A stretch of DNA of 64,000 bases from RGIG426 sp045598965 (GTDB lineage: Bacteria; Bacillota; Clostridia; Oscillospirales; Acutalibacteraceae). The stretch is from the NCBI GenBank assembly GCA_045598965.1, contig JAZRVH010000016.1:1-64000 (forward strand), given 5' to 3'. The notes under the pieces are model-generated. The model worked only from the letters and a program-made list of their open reading frames with translations, had not been told where the DNA came from and did not search any database. A program made the position numbers and the translations under genes. This document shows positions 48,387 through 57,807 of the stretch, one piece after another; within the stretch, counting starts at the first letter, position 1; the number at the start of each line of letters is the position of its first letter.

Positions 48387-51300
48387 TTATGCCGCCGTTG
48401 TGGTCGCCGTTGTTTCGGTTGTAGTCTCGGTCGGCTCCATCAAAGTCGATTGCGTAGCCTCTGTCGATTGCGTGGAAGCCGTCGATTGCGTGGAAGCCGT
48501 CGTTTGTGCTACCGTTGTCGTTTGCGTGGGAGCGGTCATCATATCTTCCGGAGTGACGCAAATCTCCACAATCGCTCTGCATGTCGCATTCTCTTCCGAT
48601 TCAATAGCCACTCGATACGTTTCCGTTGCACCGGTTGTGTTCTTCGGCGTTTCAAAAACGATTTGACCGTCAGCCTGCTTATAGCAGCTAACCTCAGCAG
48701 TGGCTCCGCTCACCACTTTCACAGCCGACACAAAGTAGCCGTAACCGGCAAGAGAACCGGAAAGGGTCGGCTTAATCGTAACCTTATCACCCGAATGGAC
48801 GAGCACCGAACTTCTCCCTTGAGAATCGCTATTCACCGTAGAGGTTTTCTTCGTCTGGCTATTATAGAAGCTCGTCTTTGTCGAGATGGAAATGTTGCAA
48901 AGGTTGATAGTTCTTGGTTCCCCTTCACGAATAATTGCGTCAGACAGCGTTCTCTCCGCCACACGGGATTTCCCGTTGACCACAGAACGCAACGTCAACG
49001 TATCAATACCCCACGCTGCACGGCTGTACGCATCTTTTGCATACGGTTCAATCGTTACGTAACGGATTTCGCCGAAGTTCTTAATGAAGAAACGGAACGT
49101 GGCTGTTTTCTTAGATTCCGTCGCACCGCTAATCAGATAATTCCGTGCATCGTCAATCGTCATGGTACGTGTTTGTTTGCCGTCCTGGCTGACGTAACCC
49201 ACCGTCAGGCGAATCGGGTCAGAGGTGGACGTGCTGACAACATCCGTGCTCGATGCCGTAATAACGTTCATCTCAATCGGCACCACGTTGACATCGGTCA
49301 CGCTCATAATTGCAGGTGTCGTCGAAAGCTTCTGTGCTCCGGCGAAGTTATACCATGCCGTCGGCTCTTGCGTGGCACCCGACAGCGAATAACAACCAAC
49401 CGTCATACCGTCAATCGATGCGGAAACAACGCCGGTTGAGGCGATAATAACACCTGTGATTTCTTTCACATTGGCCAAATAGAACGGAATTTCCGCCATC
49501 ATGCCCGGACGCACTGCCGAATACGGCTCCTCTTGAACCGTCTCATTGCCGTCTTCCGTTTGGATGACTTTCTTTTCTTTTACATCCGTCAAGAAGATGT
49601 ACGGCGAGTTGTATTCTTTACCGGTGGGATCGCCTTTCAGCTTATAGCGTAACGCCACAGCAACATCGCTCTTTTCCGCCATCAAGCCGCTTGCGACCGT
49701 GTCTTTACCGAACAGAACGCTGACAACCTGCTTCTCATCCGAACGAGACAATCCGCCGTCCGGTGTACGCCACACGCCGTCATACACGTTGGTAGGATTG
49801 TTGGTTCCCGTCGCATGGAAGTCCAGATAATAGGAGCTGATGACAACGCCGGAACGCACGTGCTGGACAATGGCATGGTCCACCAACGCATTCACTTTTG
49901 TCATGCTGGGCACGCTTAACGTCAGTTTGTTGAACGAACGGAATCCATACGTCGTAATTCCGTTGGCGTAAAACACCTTGTCAACGCTGTCGTAGTTCAT
50001 ATTGGTCAACGTCAAATCCAACGGTTTATCTCCGTCTTTGACGCTGTAGTTCATAACCGCTTTAAGGTCGTACTCTTGCTTGGACCTTCCGTTTGAATAG
50101 GTGACAGGAGATTTTGCACCATCCGCCATATAGACGCAAAGATTCAGCGTGTCATTCCGGTTATCCGGCTCACGGGTAATCGTGGAAGTCCACCCGTTTT
50201 CACCTTCTTCGTTCTTAATGGTGTTGGCGGTAAAGTTGATAATCGGCAAGGTTCTTTCCGTTTTATCGCTTGCGACAGTCATATCGTAATAATCGCTTGC
50301 TCCGCTGGCAATCAACGAAATCTGGCTCGGCGTATGGCGTTGGTACTCACCGACACTGTTCAAACGCAGCGTACCGTTTTGTAACAACTGATACACCGAA
50401 ACATCTTTGATACGCCATATAGTTCCTTTGGTGCCACGAACCTTTAATTCGATACTCTGAACAGAGGTGACATCCGTCAAGTTCACAAAGAAACGGTCGG
50501 TATGTCCACCACGCCACATAAAGTTGGTGTCGCTCACGGCACAAGAAGTTTCATCGCCGTTTTCGTCCGTAAATTTTGCGGAGAGATCGCCGCTTTTCGA
50601 CGTATAGCTAGCGGTCTGCCCGTTATACTCATACATCTTCTTAACAACGTCAATGTTCTTGGTCCGTTGACCATCGTTGGTGTCATACAACACCGTGGCA
50701 GTCACCATACCCTCCAACTGCAATTCTTCCTGCGTATAGGGAGAATCGAACTCCTCGTTGGTTTCACCGTAGTAATCGGTAGTAATCGCAAACATCAGGT
50801 TCGTGCTGACGCCCTTGCTGGTAGTGGTAAACTCACGCACCAATTCCTTGGCACTACGTCCCGCAAGACCCGACGCCGTATTCTTCGGTGCGTTGTCACG
50901 GTAGTCAATCTTAATCCAACCAATATTTTCAAATTTCCACGCAGTCGAAGCAATTGCCGAGCTTTTTTTCGACACTGTGATGTTCTGAATATTCAGTTTA
51001 TCGAAAATATCCGCATTCTCATTAGCATCCGAATCATCCGGCAAAATTCGAATAGCGGTCAAATCGCCGTAATCCTGGTTCGTAGAAATGCTAAACGCTT
51101 CTTCTTCACCGGCACGGAAGCCGTCAGCCGTCAACTGTTGGTTGGCGAGAACGAAGGCACTGCTGCCGTTTTGGAACACGAGCTGGAAGTAGAACAAGTT
51201 GTTCGAACCGGTATCGCCGTCCTGCTCGGTGGCGGATTCGTTGCCCGCCACCTGCACCGACACCTCGTAGGTGGCACGAGTACGGTTAAAGCCCAAATCT

Positions 51301-53396
51301 TGCAGAGCCTCTTTATAGGTCATGGAATTTTTCAGCTTATTCCAGTCGGTTTCGTTTTCGGACGGCTCGGAGCCACCGCCGTTATCGTCGAAATGAACAA
51401 CGTGATGCGACGTTTCCTCATCGTCACCGTCCACGTAAATCGGCAACTCGTTTTCGCCGCTTTCTCCGTTATCGGCACCGTAGGAGCACATAATCGTACT
51501 CTTATCGAAATCACGGGTAATCTTTCCCCACACAGATTCCCAAGAACCAACACTAACCGAATCTTTGCAACTCATCGTACGGTGACCGATAGTTTTGGGG
51601 TCGTAGATAATCAGGCTCTTCATCTGCCAGTCATCCTTAGAGGTAGAGCTCATCGATATTTCAAAGGACTGGAAGCTGGAGACATCCTCTGCATCAAGGA
51701 AAAATACAATTTCCCCTCCGGAACGCAATCCTTGCAAATGATAGAAGTCCGGCAGAACGGTTGTCGTTCTTTCATCTTTATTATAATACGGCCAATATCC
51801 ATAAAAATTCTGGGGGGCCGTATTCAGCGAATAGACCTTGGTCGTTTTCGAAACACCGCCGGTAGATTGATAGGTAAATTTAATTTTAACCTCATCTTTT
51901 GTTCCCGCAGTAGCAGGTGTATCCGTTTTGATAACCACCACGTAGCGTCCGTCATAATTGGGCGACAGATCAATAGAACCGTCGTTTTCGTTGACGGTCA
52001 ACGGTTTATAACTTCCGGGAGACAGCGTAATACCGCTCTCTTTCTCCGACAGACAGTACGCAATGGGATTTGCATCAATGTCATAGAAGAATTGCGAGCT
52101 TTTTGCAGGGCCGGTATATTTAATGCTGCTGCTCGGCACATTTTTATACAATTTGAAGGCAGAAACCGAGAACAACTCATCTTTTAGATCCGCATTCGTC
52201 AAATCGCCCTCGCTTGAAATTACCTCGTTATTGCAGATAATACCCGCTTGCTTGGCGGCATCTGCCGTATAATGCAAGCGACACTCCTTCACTTTACTGA
52301 AAGCGGGAAGTTTGCCGGAAAATACTAACTGTTCACCCTGCTGTAACAGGGAGTTGTAAACTTCTTCCCGTTCAAACAGAGTATACCCGTGTTCCGTGCC
52401 CCAAGCAGCGGCACTGGTAAATACCGGCAACCACACTTTGTGGGAGCCTCCTGCCGTGTCTGTATAGGTCAATTCTAAGTTAAACAACTCACGGCACTGG
52501 CAATACTTGGTATCGAAGAACCATTCGCCGTCCTTAAAGAGCTTCTCAATACCCGCCATATACACGTCGGCAATATCCAGTTCAAACAAATACTCGTTGG
52601 GGTCATCGGTAGTATAGTACGCATTATTGCCCGGAATCAACTTATAGTTGTCGTTCGTGCTCTTCGGCGAAAAGCGGAACAATTTATCGCTTTCGCCCAA
52701 GTTTAAGGTCGTGTTTTTCGCATAAGTAAATATCGACTTGCCGGTAAAATCAACGTATACGTTACTGGAATAGTAACCCATCATCTCTAAGCCGTGAAGC
52801 CATTCCACCTGGAAAATGTCGATTCCCGTACAGGTCCAACCTTTGCTTCCATACTCCTCATACACGTCCATCGACACGATTTCTTTTACCTGGTAGTGAG
52901 GCGTAAGCAAAATTTCATCCGTCGTATTGGCACGCAGAGCATCGGTGTTTTTCTCCGCTTCAATATCCACCGTATAGGCAATAGCGTCATCCACCGCAGC
53001 CAAGTTCTTTTTGGCGTTACCGTTTTTCGCAGCACGCTCTATGGTGCTTTTTTTCGGTTGATTATGAGGAAGAATAATTTCCGAACGGGAAATACCTTTT
53101 ATATCCACGTAACGAATGGCAATATAGCGAACCAACTGGCCGCTGTTCACGCCGGTGGTAAACCGCACTAAGTACGTATTACTGCAGCTCTCCCCTTTGC
53201 CGGACACGGACTCCCCGAGCGTCATTGCGTTGCCCGCTTTATTCGCCGCCTTGCTCGACGATTCTCCTGCCGCCGAAACCTGCATAGCAGGCGACGTAAA
53301 CGGCAACACAAAGCAGAGGGCCATTAACAGCGACATTACTCGCAAAACGGTCCTCTTCGCTTTTCGCAAAGAATGTTGTGTCTTCAAATATTCCAT
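48387..53396 (-). CDS. Giant secreted protein with repeated beta domains and Thr-rich tail
   Basis: 1669 residues from the ATG at 53396 (GGAGG seven bases before; the ATG at 53402 is too close). Signal peptide: basic start, then VMSLLMALCFVLPFTSPAM, cleavage probably after VSA. The mature part has several copies of a beta unit of about 60-100 residues with the pattern F.[FV].L.[DN]V.s.[FV].[SE][IF].[IV], often followed 15 residues later by W.[IM]..[IV].V: near 70, 365, 560, 770, 970, 1300 and 1430. No LPxTG or membrane helix was found; the C-terminus is a 50-residue Thr/Ser/Gln tail. No enzyme motif recognised. It sits between the STAS gene and the anchored protein in the T4SS-like operon. 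Confidence 0.78.
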   Translation of the reverse strand: MEYLKTQHSLRKAKRTVLRVMSLLMALCFVLPFTSPAMQVSAAGESSSKAANKAGNAMTLGESVSGKGESCSNTYLVRFTTGVNSGQLVRYIAIRYVDIKGISRSEIILPHNQPKKSTIERAAKNGNAKKNLAAVDDAIAYTVDIEAEKNTDALRANTTDEILLTPHYQVKEIVSMDVYEEYGSKGWTCTGIDIFQVEWLHGLEMMGYYSSNVYVDFTGKSIFTYAKNTTLNLGESDKLFRFSPKSTNDNYKLIPGNNAYYTTDDPNEYLFELDIADVYMAGIEKLFKDGEWFFDTKYCQCRELFNLELTYTDTAGGSHKVWLPVFTSAAAWGTEHGYTLFEREEVYNSLLQQGEQLVFSGKLPAFSKVKECRLHYTADAAKQAGIICNNEVISSEGDLTNADLKDELFSVSAFKLYKNVPSSSIKYTGPAKSSQFFYDIDANPIAYCLSEKESGITLSPGSYKPLTVNENDGSIDLSPNYDGRYVVVIKTDTPATAGTKDEVKIKFTYQSTGGVSKTTKVYSLNTAPQNFYGYWPYYNKDERTTTVLPDFYHLQGLRSGGEIVFFLDAEDVSSFQSFEISMSSTSKDDWQMKSLIIYDPKTIGHRTMSCKDSVSVGSWESVWGKITRDFDKSTIMCSYGADNGESGENELPIYVDGDDEETSHHVVHFDDNGGGSEPSENETDWNKLKNSMTYKEALQDLGFNRTRATYEVSVQVAGNESATEQDGDTGSNNLFYFQLVFQNGSSAFVLANQQLTADGFRAGEEEAFSISTNQDYGDLTAIRILPDDSDANENADIFDKLNIQNITVSKKSSAIASTAWKFENIGWIKIDYRDNAPKNTASGLAGRSAKELVREFTTTSKGVSTNLMFAITTDYYGETNEEFDSPYTQEELQLEGMVTATVLYDTNDGQRTKNIDVVKKMYEYNGQTASYTSKSGDLSAKFTDENGDETSCAVSDTNFMWRGGHTDRFFVNLTDVTSVQSIELKVRGTKGTIWRIKDVSVYQLLQNGTLRLNSVGEYQRHTPSQISLIASGASDYYDMTVASDKTERTLPIINFTANTIKNEEGENGWTSTITREPDNRNDTLNLCVYMADGAKSPVTYSNGRSKQEYDLKAVMNYSVKDGDKPLDLTLTNMNYDSVDKVFYANGITTYGFRSFNKLTLSVPSMTKVNALVDHAIVQHVRSGVVISSYYLDFHATGTNNPTNVYDGVWRTPDGGLSRSDEKQVVSVLFGKDTVASGLMAEKSDVAVALRYKLKGDPTGKEYNSPYIFLTDVKEKKVIQTEDGNETVQEEPYSAVRPGMMAEIPFYLANVKEITGVIIASTGVVSASIDGMTVGCYSLSGATQEPTAWYNFAGAQKLSTTPAIMSVTDVNVVPIEMNVITASSTDVVSTSTSDPIRLTVGYVSQDGKQTRTMTIDDARNYLISGATESKKTATFRFFIKNFGEIRYVTIEPYAKDAYSRAAWGIDTLTLRSVVNGKSRVAERTLSDAIIREGEPRTINLCNISISTKTSFYNSQTKKTSTVNSDSQGRSSVLVHSGDKVTIKPTLSGSLAGYGYFVSAVKVVSGATAEVSCYKQADGQIVFETPKNTTGATETYRVAIESEENATCRAIVEICVTPEDMMTAPTQTTTVAQTTASTQSTASTQSTEATQSTLMEPTETTTETTATTTAA

Positions 53397-53495
53397 AGTC
53401 ATTCCTCCAGATGCCGCTTATAGCAAGGTTTCTCACTCATAAGAGGGAGAAAAGCGGCGAAAGGTTACAAATTACAAGAAATTTTCGGGAAATGA

Positions 53496-53804
53496 TTATC
53501 CCCCGTTTTCGATACGCAAAAGTCCCGCAAATCCGGTCATTTCAAACACTTCCATAACCATGCGTGGAACATTACGGAGAATAAGCTCTCCCTCACGTTT
53601 ACGCATTTTGATGTGAAGATTTTTTAGAATTCGCAATCCGGCAGAAGACACATAGTCCATTTCCGCCATATTGAGAATAACACGGGGAAATCGGTCGGAA
53701 ACATCTTGGAAAATGTGCTCCATCTCCTCCGATGTCACCGAGTCCAATCGACCGCTCAAAATGAGTTCTCCCTCATCCACACGATTGATCAATTTAACTT
53801 TCAC
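53496..53804 (-). CDS. STAS-domain anti-sigma factor antagonist-like protein
   Basis: 102 residues from a GTG at 53804 (AAGGGGG nine bases upstream). The SpoIIAA-type STAS fold is clear: ELILSGRLDSVTSEEMEHI near 13, then VILNMAEMDYVSSAGLRIL (42-60). The phosphorylatable Ser is one of Ser-53/54. Such proteins bind anti-sigma kinases or act in signalling complexes. Unusually, it lies between virB4-like (29 bp) and the giant secreted gene (99 bp), with no kinase or sigma gene in the window. Confidence 0.85.
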   Translation of the reverse strand: MKVKLINRVDEGELILSGRLDSVTSEEMEHIFQDVSDRFPRVILNMAEMDYVSSAGLRILKNLHIKMRKREGELILRNVPRMVMEVFEMTGFAGLLRIENGG

Positions 53805-53833
53805 AAGGAGAACCCCCTTTCTTTTTGCACCGC

Positions 53834-56800
53834 TCAGTGGTGCTTAGTGATGTAGTGTGCCAATTCTTCAATCGTGACGGCAATCACCGTTTCACCGTAA
53901 TCGTTCATACGGTCAATCGGCGACACGTCACCCATTCGCTTGGCTTCCATAATAAGCAACGACATAATGTCGAATTCGGATTTCTTTTTCTCCTCGGCGG
54001 CCGGTTTTTCCTCGGCAGCCGGTTTCTCCTCGGCGGCCGGTTTCTCCTCGGCGGCCGGTTTTTCCTCGACAGCCGGTTTCTCCTCGGCAGCCGGTTTCTC
54101 CTCGGCAGCCGGTTTTTCCTTGGCGTTTTCGCCGGCAGTCAACAAATCGTTGACCTCGTCACGATCCACCGGAACCGTACCGGAAACACCCGGAATCATA
54201 CCCGGCACCTCATACTGTGCCACCGTGGGTTCGGAGGTGATACCTCCGGCGGCATTAAGCGACCGCTCAGCCGCCAAAGCAGAATCCACCGCACGGCGGA
54301 TTTCCTCTTGCATTGCATCGTGGCTGAACTTCGACAACAGCTCCGCCAACAGTCGCTCGGTTTCGCCGGAAGCCGCCGGAGCTTGCACCACAACGGGTTG
54401 CACAAGCGGCTGAGCAGATTTCGGAATGAGTGTCGGATCCACTGTCGGCACCGCAGATGCCACCGGGGTTTCATCGGGCAGTTCAAACTCTTCTTCATAG
54501 CCAATTTCCTCTGTAAAGGCAATCGCCTTTTCAGCATAGGAAGCCTTCTCCTGGGCCTCTTTCGCCGCAATCGCCTCGGCAATTTCCTCCTCGGCGGAAA
54601 TCTCCTCAAACATCACGTGCGAACGGGAAGCTTTTTGAACTTCTTCTTCCTCAATCACTTTTTTCACACGAACATTCTGCTCACGCACTGTGCGGGAATC
54701 ACCCATAAAGTCCTCCCACGCAGCCTCGCCGTCCGCATCACGGAAATAGCGACTAATATACTCACGCTCTTTGAACATGGCGACCACATCCTCCGGCACC
54801 GACACCTTAAAGGTAGAACGGCTTTGCGGCGACATAATGGCGAACGCCTGTCCTCGGGGAGCGGAAATAATCTGCTCTTGTTCGTTTTCGTTGATACCGC
54901 CGGCCTTTTCATACAGCGTGCACAAGTCGTCCATATCGTTGGGGGCGAGCGAGAACACAAAGCTGTATTGGCAGGCGTTGATAATGGCCGTAGACTTGCG
55001 GGCAATCTCCTCCGAACCCACGAAGTCCTTGATGTTCTGCGTAATAACGATTTGCATACCGTTATACTTACGAATACGTTTTGCAAGCTGGAACATAAAA
55101 TCGAGAGCGACCGGGAATTTCGTGTCGATAAACACGTGTGCCTCGTCGATGACGACCACAATCTTGCGTTTCATATTATACCGGGCGTTGTAGTCACGGT
55201 TTTTGATGATTTCGTTATCGATGTATTTGAGCACCAAAAGCATTTGAGCATTGGCAATCGTTCCGTTGCGGTTAGCAAGCAGGCTTTGGAAGTTGAACAC
55301 CGTAAAGTTTTCGTCGGTGGTGACGGTGGACGGGCCGTTCCAGATGTTGGCGTTACGTCCGCCGGTCGAGAACTTCGCAATATAGTTCATCAGCGTACGA
55401 AGCATCGTACGGATATACTCGTTATCCGTGGTCTGGAATTCCGACAAAACGGCGTCGTACAAATCGTCAAATACCGGATAATCCTCCGGACGCAGGCGAC
55501 TTAAATCCGTCTCTGCGGTGATACCCATATTGGTATACATCCGGTCGATGATGGAGTTGAGATATTCCATGGCATCACGGTCGCAATCCGGCAAAATCTG
55601 GCGGAAAAACTCCTCCAAAAATTGCAGGTGGGTAGCGTAACTGCCGGAAACGGTCTCTGTCCCCTCCTCATCGTCATCCAAAGCGGTGATGATGTGGAAC
55701 GGGTTTAAGCGGCCGTATTGGGCATTACCCACGTTGATAAACTTACCGTGCAGGTTGTGGGCAAGCTCGGTATACTCATTCTCGGGGTCGAGAATGAAGA
55801 TTTTACTGTCATCTGCGGCAAGGTTGGCGAGCAAGCTCTTAGTCGCATAGGATTTACCGGAACCGGATTTACCCACGATAACCATATTGGAGTTGACACG
55901 CTCGGAATCACGGCGGAAAAAGTCGATAAACACCGGAACGCCGTCCGATTGACCGAGGTTGATACCCTTTTCATCCGAAATGTGGGCAAAAATCCACGGA
56001 TATGAAGCGGCAACCGAGTTGCTCGGAATACCACGGGCATCCTTACGCATCGGGTCCCACGCACTGACCTGACTGCCGATAAATGCGTGCACCTGGTCGA
56101 AATCCATGCTGTTAAGACGCAGATTCGATTCGCTGTACAAACGGCGTACCGAGCGTTTCATATTGGAAATGTTCACAAGACCCGACTGTTTCAGCTTCGG
56201 GTCGTCGTTGAGTACGAGCGTTTGGTTAATATCATAACAGGTTACGTAAACGTTAACCGACAAAAGGGTTTCGTTGTCACCTTGCAACGTGGCAAGCAAA
56301 TCACTCAACGTTTCGATATGTTCTTGCAGTTCAATACGTTTGGAATCCACGCCGGTAGCACGATACTGGGCACGCAACTCCTGCAACGAAAAGTCGATAG
56401 CACGCACCGATTTGTTGCGATCCATCGGTGTGCATTTCACCACCACTTTGGTGGACGGCATCGACATTACGCCGGCAAGCCATGCATCCCCAACGACGGA
56501 CGGATAGTTGACCACCCGCATATTGTGGGTAATGATTTGATTGACAAGCACCGTACGCATTTTCATCTGCACATACTGCGGCATCGCCCATTTGGCATAA
56601 TCCTCGGGCTTGATATTGTCAATTTCTTTCTCGTCGAAGTCGAGCGTGTTGGAGTATTTAAGAAACACCGCCAGCTCTTTCGTGTTCAAACGGTGCACGG
56701 GAAGCTCCGCATTACGAAGCGTATCCACCGCCGTACGCACCGCATTATTCAGTTGGTTGCGGTCGCTGTCAAACAACACGATGTAATAAAACGGCACTAC

Positions 56801-57718
56801 AACCTTGTCGCCGTAGCAAAGGTTCCGCAAATCATTGATGCGGTCATACAGCACCTCAACACGGGCTTTCATTTCTTCCTCGCCGAGGAAGCCTTTTTCG
56901 TAAGAGGTTTTCAATTCCTCAAGCTTGTCGTACTCGTGGTCAAGGTGACTTTCAAACTGCACCGGACGCTCAATTTTCACAATATTGGCGGCAAACTCCG
57001 GCGGAAGCGAGCGAAGCACACGGCCCACGCCGTTTTCGATGGAATTTGCACGGCGATAGGACGAGAAGAAGCGGAATTCTACCGGTTCAACCTCGATAGC
57101 GGCACCGTAGTATTTGTTACCGTACTTAATAAAATTGTCCTTGATATCGGTAAACGCCATAATCTCTTCCATCTCGTAAGAGTTGGAAGAAGGGCCGTTT
57201 TTCTTTTTCGCTTTTTCACGCTTTTTGGCGGCACTTTGGTTGGCTCGTTTAAGCCAAATGGCGTCCTTTTCCTCGTCGGAAACGTTCTTGTCTTTCAGTT
57301 TTTTATCGTCTGCTTTACGCTCGGCTTTTTCGGCTTTAAGGCGTGCTTTGCGATCCAATTCATTCTCTTTTTTGTCTTGGGCATCGGTAAACAGCTCCTC
57401 AAACGCCGCCTCTTTCATCCCCTTTTCGTTTTGCAAGCGGAGAGAGGCATCGTCATAGGTACGCTCATAGTGGTGGCGATATCCGAAATGACGCAACATA
57501 TGAAGCAAAAAGACATAGTTCGGTTCTTTGTCTAAACGCACCAAAAGGATTGCCGTAATAAACAGCAATCCTAAGGCGATAAACACTCGTCCGGGGATGG
57601 TCGAAAGCAGAATGAGGAAAATCAGTCCCGCCGCAACGGCACCGATTACAATATCTGCAATTCGAACACCCTTAAAGAACTCGACTTGCACTTTTGTTCT
57701 GCCCGGAATCAGACGCAT
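53834..57718 (-). CDS. virB4: VirB4-like conjugation/type IV secretion ATPase with long repeat tail
   Basis: 1294 residues, well above the usual 800 or so. Start ATG 57718. N-terminus has two membrane helices (about 22-63). A charged Lys/Glu insertion follows (about 110-180). The ATPase has Walker A VGKSGSGKSYATKS (near 618), Walker B KIVVVIDEAHVFID (near 850) and the QNIKDFVGSEEIARKS segment typical of VirB4/TraE. Residues after about 990 are an added Glu/Pro/Ala-rich tail with about seven KPAAEE-type repeats (near 1205-1245), then a short conserved end. It is the motor of a T4SS in related systems. Separated from virB6-like by a strong hairpin. Confidence 0.88.
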   Translation of the reverse strand: MRLIPGRTKVQVEFFKGVRIADIVIGAVAAGLIFLILLSTIPGRVFIALGLLFITAILLVRLDKEPNYVFLLHMLRHFGYRHHYERTYDDASLRLQNEKGMKEAAFEELFTDAQDKKENELDRKARLKAEKAERKADDKKLKDKNVSDEEKDAIWLKRANQSAAKKREKAKKKNGPSSNSYEMEEIMAFTDIKDNFIKYGNKYYGAAIEVEPVEFRFFSSYRRANSIENGVGRVLRSLPPEFAANIVKIERPVQFESHLDHEYDKLEELKTSYEKGFLGEEEMKARVEVLYDRINDLRNLCYGDKVVVPFYYIVLFDSDRNQLNNAVRTAVDTLRNAELPVHRLNTKELAVFLKYSNTLDFDEKEIDNIKPEDYAKWAMPQYVQMKMRTVLVNQIITHNMRVVNYPSVVGDAWLAGVMSMPSTKVVVKCTPMDRNKSVRAIDFSLQELRAQYRATGVDSKRIELQEHIETLSDLLATLQGDNETLLSVNVYVTCYDINQTLVLNDDPKLKQSGLVNISNMKRSVRRLYSESNLRLNSMDFDQVHAFIGSQVSAWDPMRKDARGIPSNSVAASYPWIFAHISDEKGINLGQSDGVPVFIDFFRRDSERVNSNMVIVGKSGSGKSYATKSLLANLAADDSKIFILDPENEYTELAHNLHGKFINVGNAQYGRLNPFHIITALDDDEEGTETVSGSYATHLQFLEEFFRQILPDCDRDAMEYLNSIIDRMYTNMGITAETDLSRLRPEDYPVFDDLYDAVLSEFQTTDNEYIRTMLRTLMNYIAKFSTGGRNANIWNGPSTVTTDENFTVFNFQSLLANRNGTIANAQMLLVLKYIDNEIIKNRDYNARYNMKRKIVVVIDEAHVFIDTKFPVALDFMFQLAKRIRKYNGMQIVITQNIKDFVGSEEIARKSTAIINACQYSFVFSLAPNDMDDLCTLYEKAGGINENEQEQIISAPRGQAFAIMSPQSRSTFKVSVPEDVVAMFKEREYISRYFRDADGEAAWEDFMGDSRTVREQNVRVKKVIEEEEVQKASRSHVMFEEISAEEEIAEAIAAKEAQEKASYAEKAIAFTEEIGYEEEFELPDETPVASAVPTVDPTLIPKSAQPLVQPVVVQAPAASGETERLLAELLSKFSHDAMQEEIRRAVDSALAAERSLNAAGGITSEPTVAQYEVPGMIPGVSGTVPVDRDEVNDLLTAGENAKEKPAAEEKPAAEEKPAVEEKPAAEEKPAAEEKPAAEEKPAAEEKKKSEFDIMSLLIMEAKRMGDVSPIDRMNDYGETVIAVTIEELAHYITKHH

Positions 57719-57762
57719 AGGGGTTCACCTCTCAATAAATTCGGGGTTTGTAAAGGGGTATG

Positions 57763-57796
57763 CCCGACCGCACAAAACACATTTTGTGCGGTCGGG
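57763..57796 (-). repeat. 15-bp perfect inverted repeat between virB6-like and virB4-like genes
   Basis: Arms 57763-57777 and 57782-57796 (core CCGACCGCACAAAA) with a four-base loop. No T-run follows on the minus strand, so it is not a typical terminator; it may stabilise or separate the transcripts. Confidence 0.6.
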
Positions 57797-57807
57797 GATG
57801 TCAAAAA

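Noticed and set aside
53985..54120. Tandem repeats as a possible CRISPR or minisatellite
   Set aside because: They stay in frame and encode Lys-Pro-Ala-Glu units in the VirB4-like tail. There are no spacers.
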